From the NCBI GenBank assembly GCA_963765785.1, contig CAVXXW010000010.1:1-64000 (forward strand): a stretch of 64,000 bases of DNA, in the 5' to 3' direction. Below are positions 8,286 to 16,250 of this stretch, piece after piece. Under the pieces are notes generated by a model that worked only from the letters and a program-made list of their open reading frames with translations, ran no database searches and was not told where the DNA came from. Source of the DNA: AC-32 sp963765785 (GTDB lineage: Bacteria; Actinomycetota; Thermoleophilia; Gaiellales; Gaiellaceae). The position numbers were made by a program, and so were the translations under genes. Position 1 is the stretch's first letter. Each line of letters begins with the position of its first letter.

Positions 8286-9502
8286 CCGTCGGTGCCGGAG
8301 CCGCCGGAACCCGTGCCGCCGTCGTGGCCCGACTCTCCGGTAGCGCCCCTGTCACCGGAACCGCCCGAGCCCGAAGCGCCCGAGCCGGAGTCCCCGCCGC
8401 CGTCGTGCGAGGTGCCGGCGGACTCGGTCGTCGAGCCGCCACCGTCGCTCTTGCCGTCATTGCTGCTCGTAGGGGTCGTCGTCGTCGGTGCCGAGCGGTG
8501 CTCCTGTTCGACCTCGCCTCCGCCGCCGGAGGAGCCGGGGCGGCCCTGGTGGCCGCTCTCGCGTTCCATCGTTGTCGGCGAAGGCGCGGGCGGCCGGGCG
8601 CGCGTGGTTCTGAGCGCAACGGGCTGCGCCGCGGGTGGCCGGACCGCGGCGGGCCCGCGCGTCCGCGTCGCGACGGCGACGTGCTTGACGCGTGCGTGGG
8701 CCGGCGCCGAGCGGTGGACCCGGGCGTGCTTCGATTGCTCCACACCCGCAACCGTGCCGACGGTGCCGATCGCGAGCGTCGCTGCAGCCAGCTTGGCCGC
8801 CAGCGGCGCCGAGGCCAGCTTTGCCAGGACCGCGCCTCCGGCCCCCGTCGAGGCGGCGCCCGCGCCGAAGCCGGGCAGCGCCTGCGCGAGTGCGTCGCGC
8901 AACGTCACCGGAAGCGCGAGCACGCCGAGCGCCGAGCGCACCGGCCGCAGCTGCTCCTGCAGGCGCTTCCGCCCGCGGAAGAGCAGCGACTCGACAGCGG
9001 CCCCGCTCAGCCCGAGCGCGGCGGCGACCTCTGCATACGAGAGCCCGTAGAACTCGCGCAGAACGACCGCGTCGCGCTGCTGCGGGGGCAGCTCGGTCAG
9101 CGCGGCGCAGAGCGCCTGGATCTCCTCGCGCCGGCCGACGTCGCGCTGCAGCACGTCGCCCGCCGGCTCCTGTGCGAGCGCCAGCGGCTCGGTCTGCCGG
9201 GCGCGTAGTCGCGAGCGACACTCGTTGCGCGCGATCGTGCCGAGCCACGCCGACGGGTCGCGCGGCTCCTGGCCCGCGAGCAGCGAGCGGTAGGCGGAGA
9301 GGAACGTCTGCTGGGCCGCGTCCTCGGCCTCGACCGGGTCGCGCAGCAGCAGGCGGCTGATGCCGTAGACCATCCGGCCGTGCTCCTCGAAGAGCGCGGC
9401 GATGCGCTCCCCGGCCGCGCGCTGGCGGCGGCGGCCGGGGAGCGAAAGCCCACGGGAGACGCGGGCGGCGCTAGTGGTCGCCGCCTCCATCACCTCCGTC
9501 AT
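8282..9502 (-). CDS. ECF sigma factor with a membrane-spanning C-terminal extension
   Basis: 406 aa. Sigma region 2 (about residues 35-105: RMVYGISRLLLRDPVEAEDA) and region 4 (about 132-184: LPPQQRDAVVLREFYGLSYA) are standard for ECF sigma-70 factors that redirect RNA polymerase. Unlike a normal 180-200 aa ECF factor, it continues through an Ala/Gly-rich hydrophobic segment (about 221-254), then 150 residues of basic/Pro and finally Gly/Ser/Thr/Asp-rich low-complexity sequence. This suggests a membrane-tethered factor whose tail senses or is released outside the membrane. It overlaps the upstream DUF5666-like gene by 32 bp, so the two are probably co-expressed. Confidence 0.85.
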   Translation of the reverse strand: MTEVMEAATTSAARVSRGLSLPGRRRQRAAGERIAALFEEHGRMVYGISRLLLRDPVEAEDAAQQTFLSAYRSLLAGQEPRDPSAWLGTIARNECRSRLRARQTEPLALAQEPAGDVLQRDVGRREEIQALCAALTELPPQQRDAVVLREFYGLSYAEVAAALGLSGAAVESLLFRGRKRLQEQLRPVRSALGVLALPVTLRDALAQALPGFGAGAASTGAGGAVLAKLASAPLAAKLAAATLAIGTVGTVAGVEQSKHARVHRSAPAHARVKHVAVATRTRGPAAVRPPAAQPVALRTTRARPPAPSPTTMERESGHQGRPGSSGGGGEVEQEHRSAPTTTTPTSSNDGKSDGGGSTTESAGTSHDGGGDSGSGASGSGGSGDRGATGESGHDGGTGSGGSGTDG

Positions 9503-10427
9503 CGTCCCTGTCGTCGTCCTTCTTGAGCCGGACGAGCGTGAGCGTGCCGTTGACGTTGGCGCACTTCATCTCGACGCGGTCGTTCATCTGGAAGCCGGAG
9601 AGGTCGACGCCGTTCGGCACCGTGCACTGGACGGGCGAGCCGCCGTGCGGCTGGACGGTGATCATGCCGCCGCCGATCTGGGTGATGGCGCCGTGTACCT
9701 CGATTCGGCCGTTGTCCTCACCGGTGCCCTGGTGGTCGTCGTCGTTCTCGTCGTCCGAGTTGACGCTCACGAGCGTGAAAGCGCCGGTGGCATCCACGTT
9801 CACGATCAACTCGATCTCGTCGCCGGGCTTCAACTGCGGCAGCTGGAACCCTGCCGGGATCGTGACGAAGACCTCGCCGCGGTGCTCGACCGCCAGCCGG
9901 AGCTGGTCGCCGCTCACCGAGAGGAAGATGCCTTCCAGCTCGAGCGTCGAGGCCTGGCCGAGGGTAGTGATCGACGTGGCCCCGAGGCCGCCGCTCGTGA
10001 TGCGCACTCGCACCTCGACCTTCTCGCCGGGCCGATGGTCGCGGTGCGACATGAAGCCGCGAGCCGGAGCCCGAACGGAGAAGACCGAGCCGCCGGCGGT
10101 GAGCAGCAGGCGGTGCAGCTTCACCTGGTTGCGGACGACCACGGCGCGGAGCACGGCACGGCTCACCCGCCCGGACGCGTGCAGCGTCCCGGCCCGGAAG
10201 GTGCCGTCGGTGAGGCGGCGGGCGGTGTAGGACACGCGGCTGCCGAGGCGGACCGCGGCCAGGTGACCGGGCGCGCGGACGGTCCGCACCACGCCGCCCC
10301 GTGAAGCGACGACGACGGTGTGCCGTGCGGAGTTCTTGGCGACGGCGACGCCGCTGAAGGCCGAGGCGGTCGCCGGAAGCGCCAGCACGGCGGCGAGCGC
10401 CAGTGCCGGCAGGAGGATTCGCTTCAT
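9471..10427 (-). CDS. Exported DUF5666-like beta-barrel repeat protein
   Basis: 318 aa from ATG 10427, chosen for the AAAGGA ribosome binding site just upstream and a clear signal peptide (residues 1-22, ending ATASA). The body is repeated small beta-domains in which short strands alternate with phrases such as GDQLRLAV, GGMITVQP and NGTLTLVRL, as in DUF5666 and related OB-like exported proteins. Acidic linkers near residue 245 and at the C-terminus are rich in Asp and could bind Ca2+. It overlaps the membrane-anchored sigma factor gene downstream by 32 bp, and its start lies 94 bp from the divergent kinase, so all three may form one envelope-sensing group. Confidence 0.75.
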   Translation of the reverse strand: MKRILLPALALAAVLALPATASAFSGVAVAKNSARHTVVVASRGGVVRTVRAPGHLAAVRLGSRVSYTARRLTDGTFRAGTLHASGRVSRAVLRAVVVRNQVKLHRLLLTAGGSVFSVRAPARGFMSHRDHRPGEKVEVRVRITSGGLGATSITTLGQASTLELEGIFLSVSGDQLRLAVEHRGEVFVTIPAGFQLPQLKPGDEIELIVNVDATGAFTLVSVNSDDENDDDHQGTGEDNGRIEVHGAITQIGGGMITVQPHGGSPVQCTVPNGVDLSGFQMNDRVEMKCANVNGTLTLVRLKKDDDRDDDGGDGGGDH

Positions 10428-10521
10428 CAGGAGGTCCTTTCGGAGCTGGGGAGAGGGCGGATTGCACCTCGCAGGACTCAGGCGCGGCCGAAAACTTGCA
10501 CCCGCCGGTAGAAATCCCCGC

Positions 10522-11562
10522 ATGGGTGCCTCCAGCCTCGGCGGCGGCCGTTACCGGCTCGAGCGCTCGCTCGGGCACGGCGGCATGGCGACCGTCTTCC
10601 TCGCCCGCGACGAGGAGCTCGACCGGCCGGTCGCGATCAAGCTGCTCGCCGAGCACCTCGCCGGCGACACGGCCTTCCGCGACCGCTTCCTGCGCGAGGC
10701 ACGGCTAGCGGCCAGCCTCTCGCACCCGAACGTCGTCAGCGTGTACGACGCGGGCGAGGCCGAGGACGGACGGCCGTTCATCGTGATGGAGTACGTGCCC
10801 GGGGTGACCCTCGCCGAGGTCGGGCGGCCCGCGCCGGGCGAGGCGGTCGGGCTCGTCGTCCAGGCGTGCCAGGGCCTCGCGCACGCACACGCGGCAGGGC
10901 TCGTGCACCGGGACGTCAAGCCGCAGAACCTGCTGCTGCGCGACGACGGCGTGCTCAAGGTCGCCGACTTCGGCATCGCCCGCGCCGCCGAGACGACCGC
11001 GCTGACGCAGGTCGGCACGGTGCTCGGCACGGCGGCGTACCTCTCGCCCGAGCAGGCGCTCGGCGAGCAGGTGACGCCCGCCGCCGACGTCTACGCGCTC
11101 GGCGCGGTGCTCTACGAGCTGCTCGCGGGCCGGACGCCGTACGAGTTCGACTCACTCGCCGACCTCGCCGCCAAGCAGCGCGAGGAGTCGATCGCGCCGG
11201 TCGGCGAGCTGGCGACCGGAGTCTCGCCGCAGGTCGAGGACGCGGTCATGCGCGCGCTGGCGCGAAACCCCGCGTACCGGCCGCAGACGGCGGCGGCGTT
11301 CTTGCAGGAGCTCACCGCGACCTTACCGCTCGAGGCGGTTCCGCAACCCAACGACCACCACCGGGTCTGGTGGGCGGCCGCAGCGGTCGTCACGGCGGCG
11401 GCGATCGCGTCCGGCATCGTCGTCGCGGCGACCGGCGGGAGCTCGAAGCCGCCGACGCCGCCGCGTCCAGCCGCGGTGCGTCCGATCCCGCGCGGTGCCG
11501 ACGCCCAGGAGCAGGCGCGGAACATCGCGGCGTGGTTGAGAGCTAGATCCGCTCGGCCGTAG
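10522..11562 (+). CDS. Membrane-anchored Ser/Thr protein kinase (PknB-like)
   Basis: 346 aa. A complete Hanks-type kinase domain occupies residues 10-270: Gly-rich loop GHGGMATVFLARD, VAIK lysine about K40, HRDVKPQN at 129-136 (catalytic D131), DFG at 149-151. A single membrane helix follows (about 281-304: WWAAAAVVTAAAIASGIVVAA), then an approximately 40-residue outside tail without PASTA repeats. ATG 10522 gives the normal kinase N-terminus; longer readings run into the divergent gene. The 3' end overlaps the convergent ECF sigma gene by 20 bp. It likely phosphorylates cytoplasmic regulators in response to an envelope cue. Confidence 0.92.
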   Translation: MGASSLGGGRYRLERSLGHGGMATVFLARDEELDRPVAIKLLAEHLAGDTAFRDRFLREARLAASLSHPNVVSVYDAGEAEDGRPFIVMEYVPGVTLAEVGRPAPGEAVGLVVQACQGLAHAHAAGLVHRDVKPQNLLLRDDGVLKVADFGIARAAETTALTQVGTVLGTAAYLSPEQALGEQVTPAADVYALGAVLYELLAGRTPYEFDSLADLAAKQREESIAPVGELATGVSPQVEDAVMRALARNPAYRPQTAAAFLQELTATLPLEAVPQPNDHHRVWWAAAAVVTAAAIASGIVVAATGGSSKPPTPPRPAAVRPIPRGADAQEQARNIAAWLRARSARP

Positions 11563-12130
11563 CGGTCCGCTGCGTGGCGAAGGAGACGCCCTCGCGCTCG
11601 AGCGCGATTTGGACTTCCTCCCGCGCCTTGTAGATCCGCCACTTGACGGTCGCGAGGGTGACCTCGAGCGAGTCGGCGATCTCGGTGTACGAGAGGCCGA
11701 CCACGTCGCGGAGCAGCAGCGCCATCTTCAGGTCGGTGCTGAGGTCCTCGACCGCGCGCCAGAGCGCATCGATCTCCTCGAGCCGCTCGATCGGTGCGTC
11801 GAGCACCTCGAGGGGGGCGATGTCGTCGATCGCGACGAGAGCCCGCGGCCGCCGCTCGACCGCCCGCAGCTCGTCGAGCACGCGGTTCTTCGTCACCTGG
11901 AAGAGCCAGGTCGTGAACTTCGAGCGGAGCGAGAACTTCGGCAGGCCCTGGAAGACCCGCAGGAACACCTCCTGCGTCAGATCCTCGGCGAGCGCCCGGT
12001 CTCCGCCGACGAGGCGGAGCACGTAATTGAACACGGGCGTCTCGTAGGCGCGAAGGATGAGCGAGAACGCTCGCTCGTCACCCCGCTGCGCCTTCCGCAG
12101 AACGCCAAGATCGGGCTGGGCCAGTGACAA
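11543..12130 (-). CDS. RNA polymerase ECF sigma factor (SigE/RpoE-like)
   Basis: 195 aa, standard size. Region 2 is seen in YVLRLVGGDRALAEDLTQEV (about residues 36-55) with the aromatic FTTWLFQVTKNRVLDEL recognition block after it. Region 4 is LRDVVGLSYTEIADSLEVTL (about 139-158) and the helix-turn-helix ends WRIYKAREEV. There is no anti-sigma gene beside it; its neighbours are the membrane kinase (20-bp convergent overlap) and, upstream on the same strand, gpmI about 50 bp beyond its start. Regulation by the kinase is possible but only inferred from position. Confidence 0.92.
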   Translation of the reverse strand: MSLAQPDLGVLRKAQRGDERAFSLILRAYETPVFNYVLRLVGGDRALAEDLTQEVFLRVFQGLPKFSLRSKFTTWLFQVTKNRVLDELRAVERRPRALVAIDDIAPLEVLDAPIERLEEIDALWRAVEDLSTDLKMALLLRDVVGLSYTEIADSLEVTLATVKWRIYKAREEVQIALEREGVSFATQRTATAERI

Positions 12131-12182
12131 GGCCTGCGGAGTATAGACGGCGAAGTGGTCGTGCGCGACACCTCAAAATGGG

Positions 12183-13625
12183 CTAATTGCAGAGGTTTCG
12201 GCCGGTCATCTGTAAAGGTTTCCTTAGGCCGAGGTAAGCAATCACGGTCGGCGCCAGATCGCCGAGCTCGCCGTCCTCGACGCTCGCGGCGGGGTCGGTG
12301 ACGATCAGAGGTACGCGATTCGTGGTGTGGGCGGTGTGCGGGCTCGTTCCGTCCTCCTCCAGCATCTGCTCGGCGTTGCCGTGGTCGGCGGTGATCAGCG
12401 CCACGCCGCCGAGTCGTTCGACCGTCTCGACCACCCGGCCGAGGCAGGCGTCGGCCGTCTCCACCGCCTGGACGACCGCCGGGATCACGCCCGTGTGGCC
12501 GACCATGTCGGGGTTGGCGAAGTTGACGACCGCGAACGCGTAGTCGCCGACCGCGAGCTCGGTGCAGAAGCGCGCGGCGACCTCCTCGGCCGACATCACG
12601 GGCTTCTTGTCGTACGTGCCGACCTCGCGCGGGCTCGGGACGAGCAGGCGCGTCTCCCCCGGCCACTCCGCCTCGCGGCCGCCGTTGAAGAAGTAGGTCA
12701 CGTGCGCGTACTTCTCCGTCTCGGCGGCGTGCAGCTGGCGCAGGCCGTGCTCGGACAGGACCTCGGCCAGCGTCTGGTCGACGTCCTGCTCGGCGAAGGC
12801 GACCCGCGTGTCGAGCTCGTCGCTGTAGCGCGTCATCGTCGTGACGTCGTAGTCGTCGTCGAGCAGCAGCTTCGTCAACTGGCGGGCGCGGTCGGGGCGG
12901 AAGTTGAAGAAGATCGCCGCGTCGCCGGGCTCGAGCCTCGGTCGGCCTCGGAGAACGACCGGCTCGACGAACTCGTCGGTCACGCCGCGCTCGTAGCTCG
13001 CCCGCACCGCCTCGACGGGATCGTCGGCCCGCTCGCCCTCGCCGGCGGTGATCGCCTCGAACGCTCGCTCGGTGCGGTCCCAGCGCTGGTCGCGGTCCAT
13101 CGCGTAGTAACGGCCCGCGACGGTCGCGACCCGGTCGGCCGGCAACTCGGCCAGGTCGCGCTCGGCCGCGTGCGGCGAAACGTCGCGGCCGTCGGTGAAC
13201 GCGTGGATCCACGTCCGCTCGGGCGCGAACTGCAGCAACGCCTTCAGGTGGTCGATGTGCGAGTGGACGCCGCCGTGGGAGACGAGGCCGAGCAGGTGGA
13301 CGTTGCCGCCCTTTGCGAAGGCCGCCTTCAGCGCAGGGTTCTCGAAGAACGAGCCGTCCTCGATCGCTCGGTTGATCCGCTGCAGATCCTGGTCGAGCAC
13401 GCGACCGGAGCCGATCGTCAGGTGGCCGACCTCGGAGTTCCCCATCTGGCCTTCCGGCAGGCCGACCGCCTCGCCCGAGGCCTTCAGCGTCGCGTGCGGA
13501 TACACGGCCCAGAGCCGGTCGAACACGGGCGTCTCGGCCAGGTCGATGGCGTTCCCCGGCCCGGGCGGCGCGCAGCCCCAGCCGTCGAGGATGAGAAGAA
13601 CTACCGGTTTCAGGCCGCTCGGCAA
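12183..13625 (-). CDS. gpmI: 2,3-bisphosphoglycerate-independent phosphoglycerate mutase
   Basis: About 480 aa. It interconverts 3- and 2-phosphoglycerate through a phosphoserine intermediate. The N-terminus VVLLILDGWG carries the first metal aspartate, GQMGNSEVGHLTIGSGRV near residue 60 holds the nucleophilic serine, and HSHIDHLKAL and ITADHGNAEQM follow in family order. Start choice: TTG at 13625 gives MPSGLKPVV; CTG at 13613 gives the family-typical MKPVV and overlaps the tpiA stop in a CTGA arrangement. Neither has a strong ribosome binding site, so expression probably depends on coupling to tpiA. It is the last gene of the glycolytic block. Confidence 0.93.
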   Translation of the reverse strand: MPSGLKPVVLLILDGWGCAPPGPGNAIDLAETPVFDRLWAVYPHATLKASGEAVGLPEGQMGNSEVGHLTIGSGRVLDQDLQRINRAIEDGSFFENPALKAAFAKGGNVHLLGLVSHGGVHSHIDHLKALLQFAPERTWIHAFTDGRDVSPHAAERDLAELPADRVATVAGRYYAMDRDQRWDRTERAFEAITAGEGERADDPVEAVRASYERGVTDEFVEPVVLRGRPRLEPGDAAIFFNFRPDRARQLTKLLLDDDYDVTTMTRYSDELDTRVAFAEQDVDQTLAEVLSEHGLRQLHAAETEKYAHVTYFFNGGREAEWPGETRLLVPSPREVGTYDKKPVMSAEEVAARFCTELAVGDYAFAVVNFANPDMVGHTGVIPAVVQAVETADACLGRVVETVERLGGVALITADHGNAEQMLEEDGTSPHTAHTTNRVPLIVTDPAASVEDGELGDLAPTVIAYLGLRKPLQMTGRNLCN

Positions 13626-14296
13626 ATCGCGGTGAACGATTCCACGTCCAGCGAGGCGCCGCCGACCAACGCGCCGTCCACCCCGTCTTCCGAGAGCAGT
13701 TCCTCGGCGTTCTCGGGCTTGACCGAGCCGCCGTACAGCACCGGCACGTCGAGCAGGCTCTTGATGAACGCGTGCGCCTCGCGCGCCTGGTCGGGCGTCG
13801 CCGTCTGCCCCGTGCCGATCGCCCACACCGGCTCGTAGGCGATCACCAGCCGCTCGTCCTCGCCCGCCACCTCGCGGATCGCCTCAACCTGTAGGCGCAG
13901 CACCAGCTCCATCTGGCCCGACCGGCGCTCCTCGAGCGACTCGCCGACGCACGCGATCACGCGCAGCCCCGCCTCGAGCGCGGCGACCGTGCGGCGCGCG
14001 ACGGTCTCGTTCGTGTCGCCGAAGAGCTCGCGGCGCTCGGAATGGCCGACGATCGCGCCCTGAACGCCCAGCTCGAGCAGCATCGGCGCAGAGACTTCGC
14101 CCGTGTACGGGCCGTCGGCCGCCCAGTGCACGTTCTGCGCGAACACGGTCTGGCCGCTGTCGACTGCCGTCTGCAGCGAGACGAACGGCGGGCAGAGCAC
14201 CGCCTCGACGCCCTCAGGGGCCGAGAACGCCTCGCAGAACTCGCGCGTCTCGCGCGGGCCTTTGAACATCTTCCAGTTCGCGGCCAGAAGCGGCAC
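13610..14296 (-). CDS. tpiA: Triosephosphate isomerase
   Basis: 228 aa, at the short end for TIM (usually 245-255). All catalytic elements are present: NWKM with lysine about K9, VGHSERR with histidine about H85, and YEPVWAIGTGQTA with glutamate about E155 at the start of the flexible loop. YGGSVKP and GALVGGASL form the phosphate-binding end of the barrel. It interconverts DHAP and glyceraldehyde-3-phosphate. It lies in the minus-strand block gap-pgk-(secreted protein)-tpiA-gpmI, with its stop overlapping the possible gpmI CTG start. A strong hairpin upstream separates it from the secreted-protein gene, so it may have its own promoter. Confidence 0.95.
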   Translation of the reverse strand: MPLLAANWKMFKGPRETREFCEAFSAPEGVEAVLCPPFVSLQTAVDSGQTVFAQNVHWAADGPYTGEVSAPMLLELGVQGAIVGHSERRELFGDTNETVARRTVAALEAGLRVIACVGESLEERRSGQMELVLRLQVEAIREVAGEDERLVIAYEPVWAIGTGQTATPDQAREAHAFIKSLLDVPVLYGGSVKPENAEELLSEDGVDGALVGGASLDVESFTAICRAA

Positions 14297-14328
14297 AGGC
14301 GCGCATGTTAGACCGCTCCCCGACAGAC

Positions 14329-14357
14329 GAAGGGAGCGGCGCGCGGCCGCTCCCTTC
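14329..14357 (-). terminator. Hairpin terminator after the 14.4-16.1 kb secreted-protein gene
   Basis: A perfect 12-bp stem (GAAGGGAGCGGC against GCCGCTCCCTTC) closes a 5-base loop. It lies 20 bp past the stop of the secreted-protein gene on the minus strand and 33 bp before tpiA. There is no long T run, which is common for high-GC actinobacterial terminators. Confidence 0.75.
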
Positions 14358-14377
14358 GGAGAAAGCCATGGCGGCTG

Positions 14378-16054
14378 CTAGCCGGACGGACAGCCGTTGG
14401 CCATGTCGCCACTGTTGAAGTTCTCGAAGCGGTTGATCGTCGTGAACCCTGCGGCCGGGAACACCGTCGACAGAAGCGGCCCGAACTGCAGCGAGCTCCC
14501 GCCGTAGTGGTTCACCGTCCCGGGGATGAAGTTCCCTCCCTCCTGCCAGGTGCAGCTCGCGCCGAGCGTGTTGGTGGAGAAGAAGGGATAGAAGTTCGCA
14601 CCCGGAGGCGGGTTGACGCAGCCCACTCCGGTGGTTCGGTTGCACGAGCTCTCGATCGCCGGCAGGTCGGCTTCGAAGGCGATCGTCGAGAAGTTGTCCC
14701 CGTTCACGGTCGTCGGGCTCGTGAACATCACCGGCTCCGGGTTGATCTTCCCGTCCACCTTCGGGTCGGGGTTCGAGCCCGGCCAGTCGTTCTGGTACGA
14801 GGGCCCGTCGAAGTCGTCGTCTGACTGGAAGCACCCGTTGACGTGGACCGTCCAGGCGTCCTTGCCGGGCACGCAGAACGTGTCGTCGTCGTCGAGGCCG
14901 CCCGGATCGGATGCTCCGGCCACCGCGCAGTTGAAGTTCGCGTCCAGCTGCGGGCAGAGCTCGAAGTGCCCGATCTCGTCCGAGTAGGCGACGTTGTACG
15001 TGTGCGCCGACCACGTGTTGCCGCGCGGGTTCGCGGTGCTGTACTCCGGATGGAACGCGTACGGCGCCGACGTGCAGGTGCTCGCGCCCGGGGTGAACAG
15101 AATGTGCGCGAAGCCGTTCGCGACCGACGCGGTCATCGAGCCGTTCTGGTTGGTCGTCAGGTCGCTCAGGTCGGCCCTGAACCCGGCGGGCGTGTCGTGC
15201 AGGTGGATCCTGATCAGGTCGCCCGGCTTCATCATCAGGTCCCGGTTGAAGTCGGGGTTCACCGCCGCGAAGTTCGGAGCGTCGAACGTCCCGGTGAAGA
15301 GCGGGTCGGCCGGAGCCTGCGAGACCCCGCTCTTGGTGACATACGCCCAGTTGATCGGCTCCTGTCCGCCGAGGACGAAGTTGTTGCAGGCGGACGTGTT
15401 CAGCTGGCCGGTGTTCTGGTTGAGCGTCCGGCTGTCGATCGTCATCGCCGCGCAGTAGCGGTTCGCGGCGCAGCCGAAGCCCTCGAACTGCGGGACGTAG
15501 CCCGGCCCGTAGAACTGGAGCTCCATGAAGGCGTTCCCCGGGTGCTTGCCGATGTAGTCCGGCAGGGCGGGGTTCGTCCCTACGAGGTTGTTTGCGTCCG
15601 AGTCGGGCGTGCACGTCTTCGTGAACTCCGGTGCCGACTCGCTGTCGCAGAGCGTCAGCCCGAACCAGAAGGTCGGTCGGAGCTCGAAGTTCCAGGTCCC
15701 GCCCGAACCGTCCTGCTTGGGCTTAGTCGACGGGTCGTCGGGGAGCCGGACCGTGTAGGTCATGTCGTTGCCCGAGCCGGCCTCGCCGGACTTGAACAGC
15801 AGCGACGGCTCGTCGTGGCCGACGTACTCGCCGTTGTGGTTGTCGTAGACGTCGGCGCAGAGCGACTTGACGCTCTGGCAGACCGGGTCGTCGATGCCTC
15901 CCAGGCTCGTGGTCGGGTTGAACGAGACAGGGGTCGCCGGCTTCGCGGCCCCGGGGCTCAGGACGAGCGCCCCTCCCACAAGCGCGAGCAGGATGACCGG
16001 ACGGAGAAACGAGCGCGGGATCCCGCTCCTTCCACCCAGGCGGGGGTTCCTCAT
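14378..16054 (-). CDS. Large secreted protein of unknown function
   Basis: 558 aa from ATG 16054, chosen because AGGAGG lies 6-7 bases upstream and the reading begins with a basic region and a hydrophobic signal segment (about residues 18-38, ending PGAAKPA). The mature protein is rich in Asn, Pro, Gly and cysteine, with about 18 cysteines, some in pairs that could form disulphides (LCDSES, KTCTP, GFGCAANRYC). Phrases such as KPGDLIRIHLHDTPAG and PEPVMFTSPTTVNGDNF look like beta-sandwich strands. I recognise no catalytic motif. It sits between pgk and tpiA, flanked on both sides by strong hairpins, so it is probably an independent insertion in the glycolytic block. Confidence 0.7.
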   Translation of the reverse strand: MRNPRLGGRSGIPRSFLRPVILLALVGGALVLSPGAAKPATPVSFNPTTSLGGIDDPVCQSVKSLCADVYDNHNGEYVGHDEPSLLFKSGEAGSGNDMTYTVRLPDDPSTKPKQDGSGGTWNFELRPTFWFGLTLCDSESAPEFTKTCTPDSDANNLVGTNPALPDYIGKHPGNAFMELQFYGPGYVPQFEGFGCAANRYCAAMTIDSRTLNQNTGQLNTSACNNFVLGGQEPINWAYVTKSGVSQAPADPLFTGTFDAPNFAAVNPDFNRDLMMKPGDLIRIHLHDTPAGFRADLSDLTTNQNGSMTASVANGFAHILFTPGASTCTSAPYAFHPEYSTANPRGNTWSAHTYNVAYSDEIGHFELCPQLDANFNCAVAGASDPGGLDDDDTFCVPGKDAWTVHVNGCFQSDDDFDGPSYQNDWPGSNPDPKVDGKINPEPVMFTSPTTVNGDNFSTIAFEADLPAIESSCNRTTGVGCVNPPPGANFYPFFSTNTLGASCTWQEGGNFIPGTVNHYGGSSLQFGPLLSTVFPAAGFTTINRFENFNSGDMANGCPSG

Positions 16055-16157
16055 TGGGCCTCCTCTCGATTCGCGAGGGAGCGATGAGCGGCTGGACGTG
16101 ACCACCCGCCTGCCGACGGGACGAGCCCGAAGCGTGACGCCTCACCGCGCCGCCGCT

Positions 16158-16194
16158 GGAGGCACCCTCGCCGGGACTCGGCCCCGGTGCCTCC
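16158..16194 (-). terminator. Hairpin terminator downstream of pgk
   Basis: A 9-bp stem (GGAGGCACC with GGTGCCTCC) closes a GC-rich loop of about 19 bases that can fold further. It lies about 57 bp beyond the pgk stop in the direction of transcription and before the start of the secreted-protein gene. Confidence 0.65.
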
Positions 16195-16250
16195 TCCTCT
16201 TGGACCGGGGAGTCTTGTAGGAGGCAGACGCCCGTGTCAAACGGGAGCCG

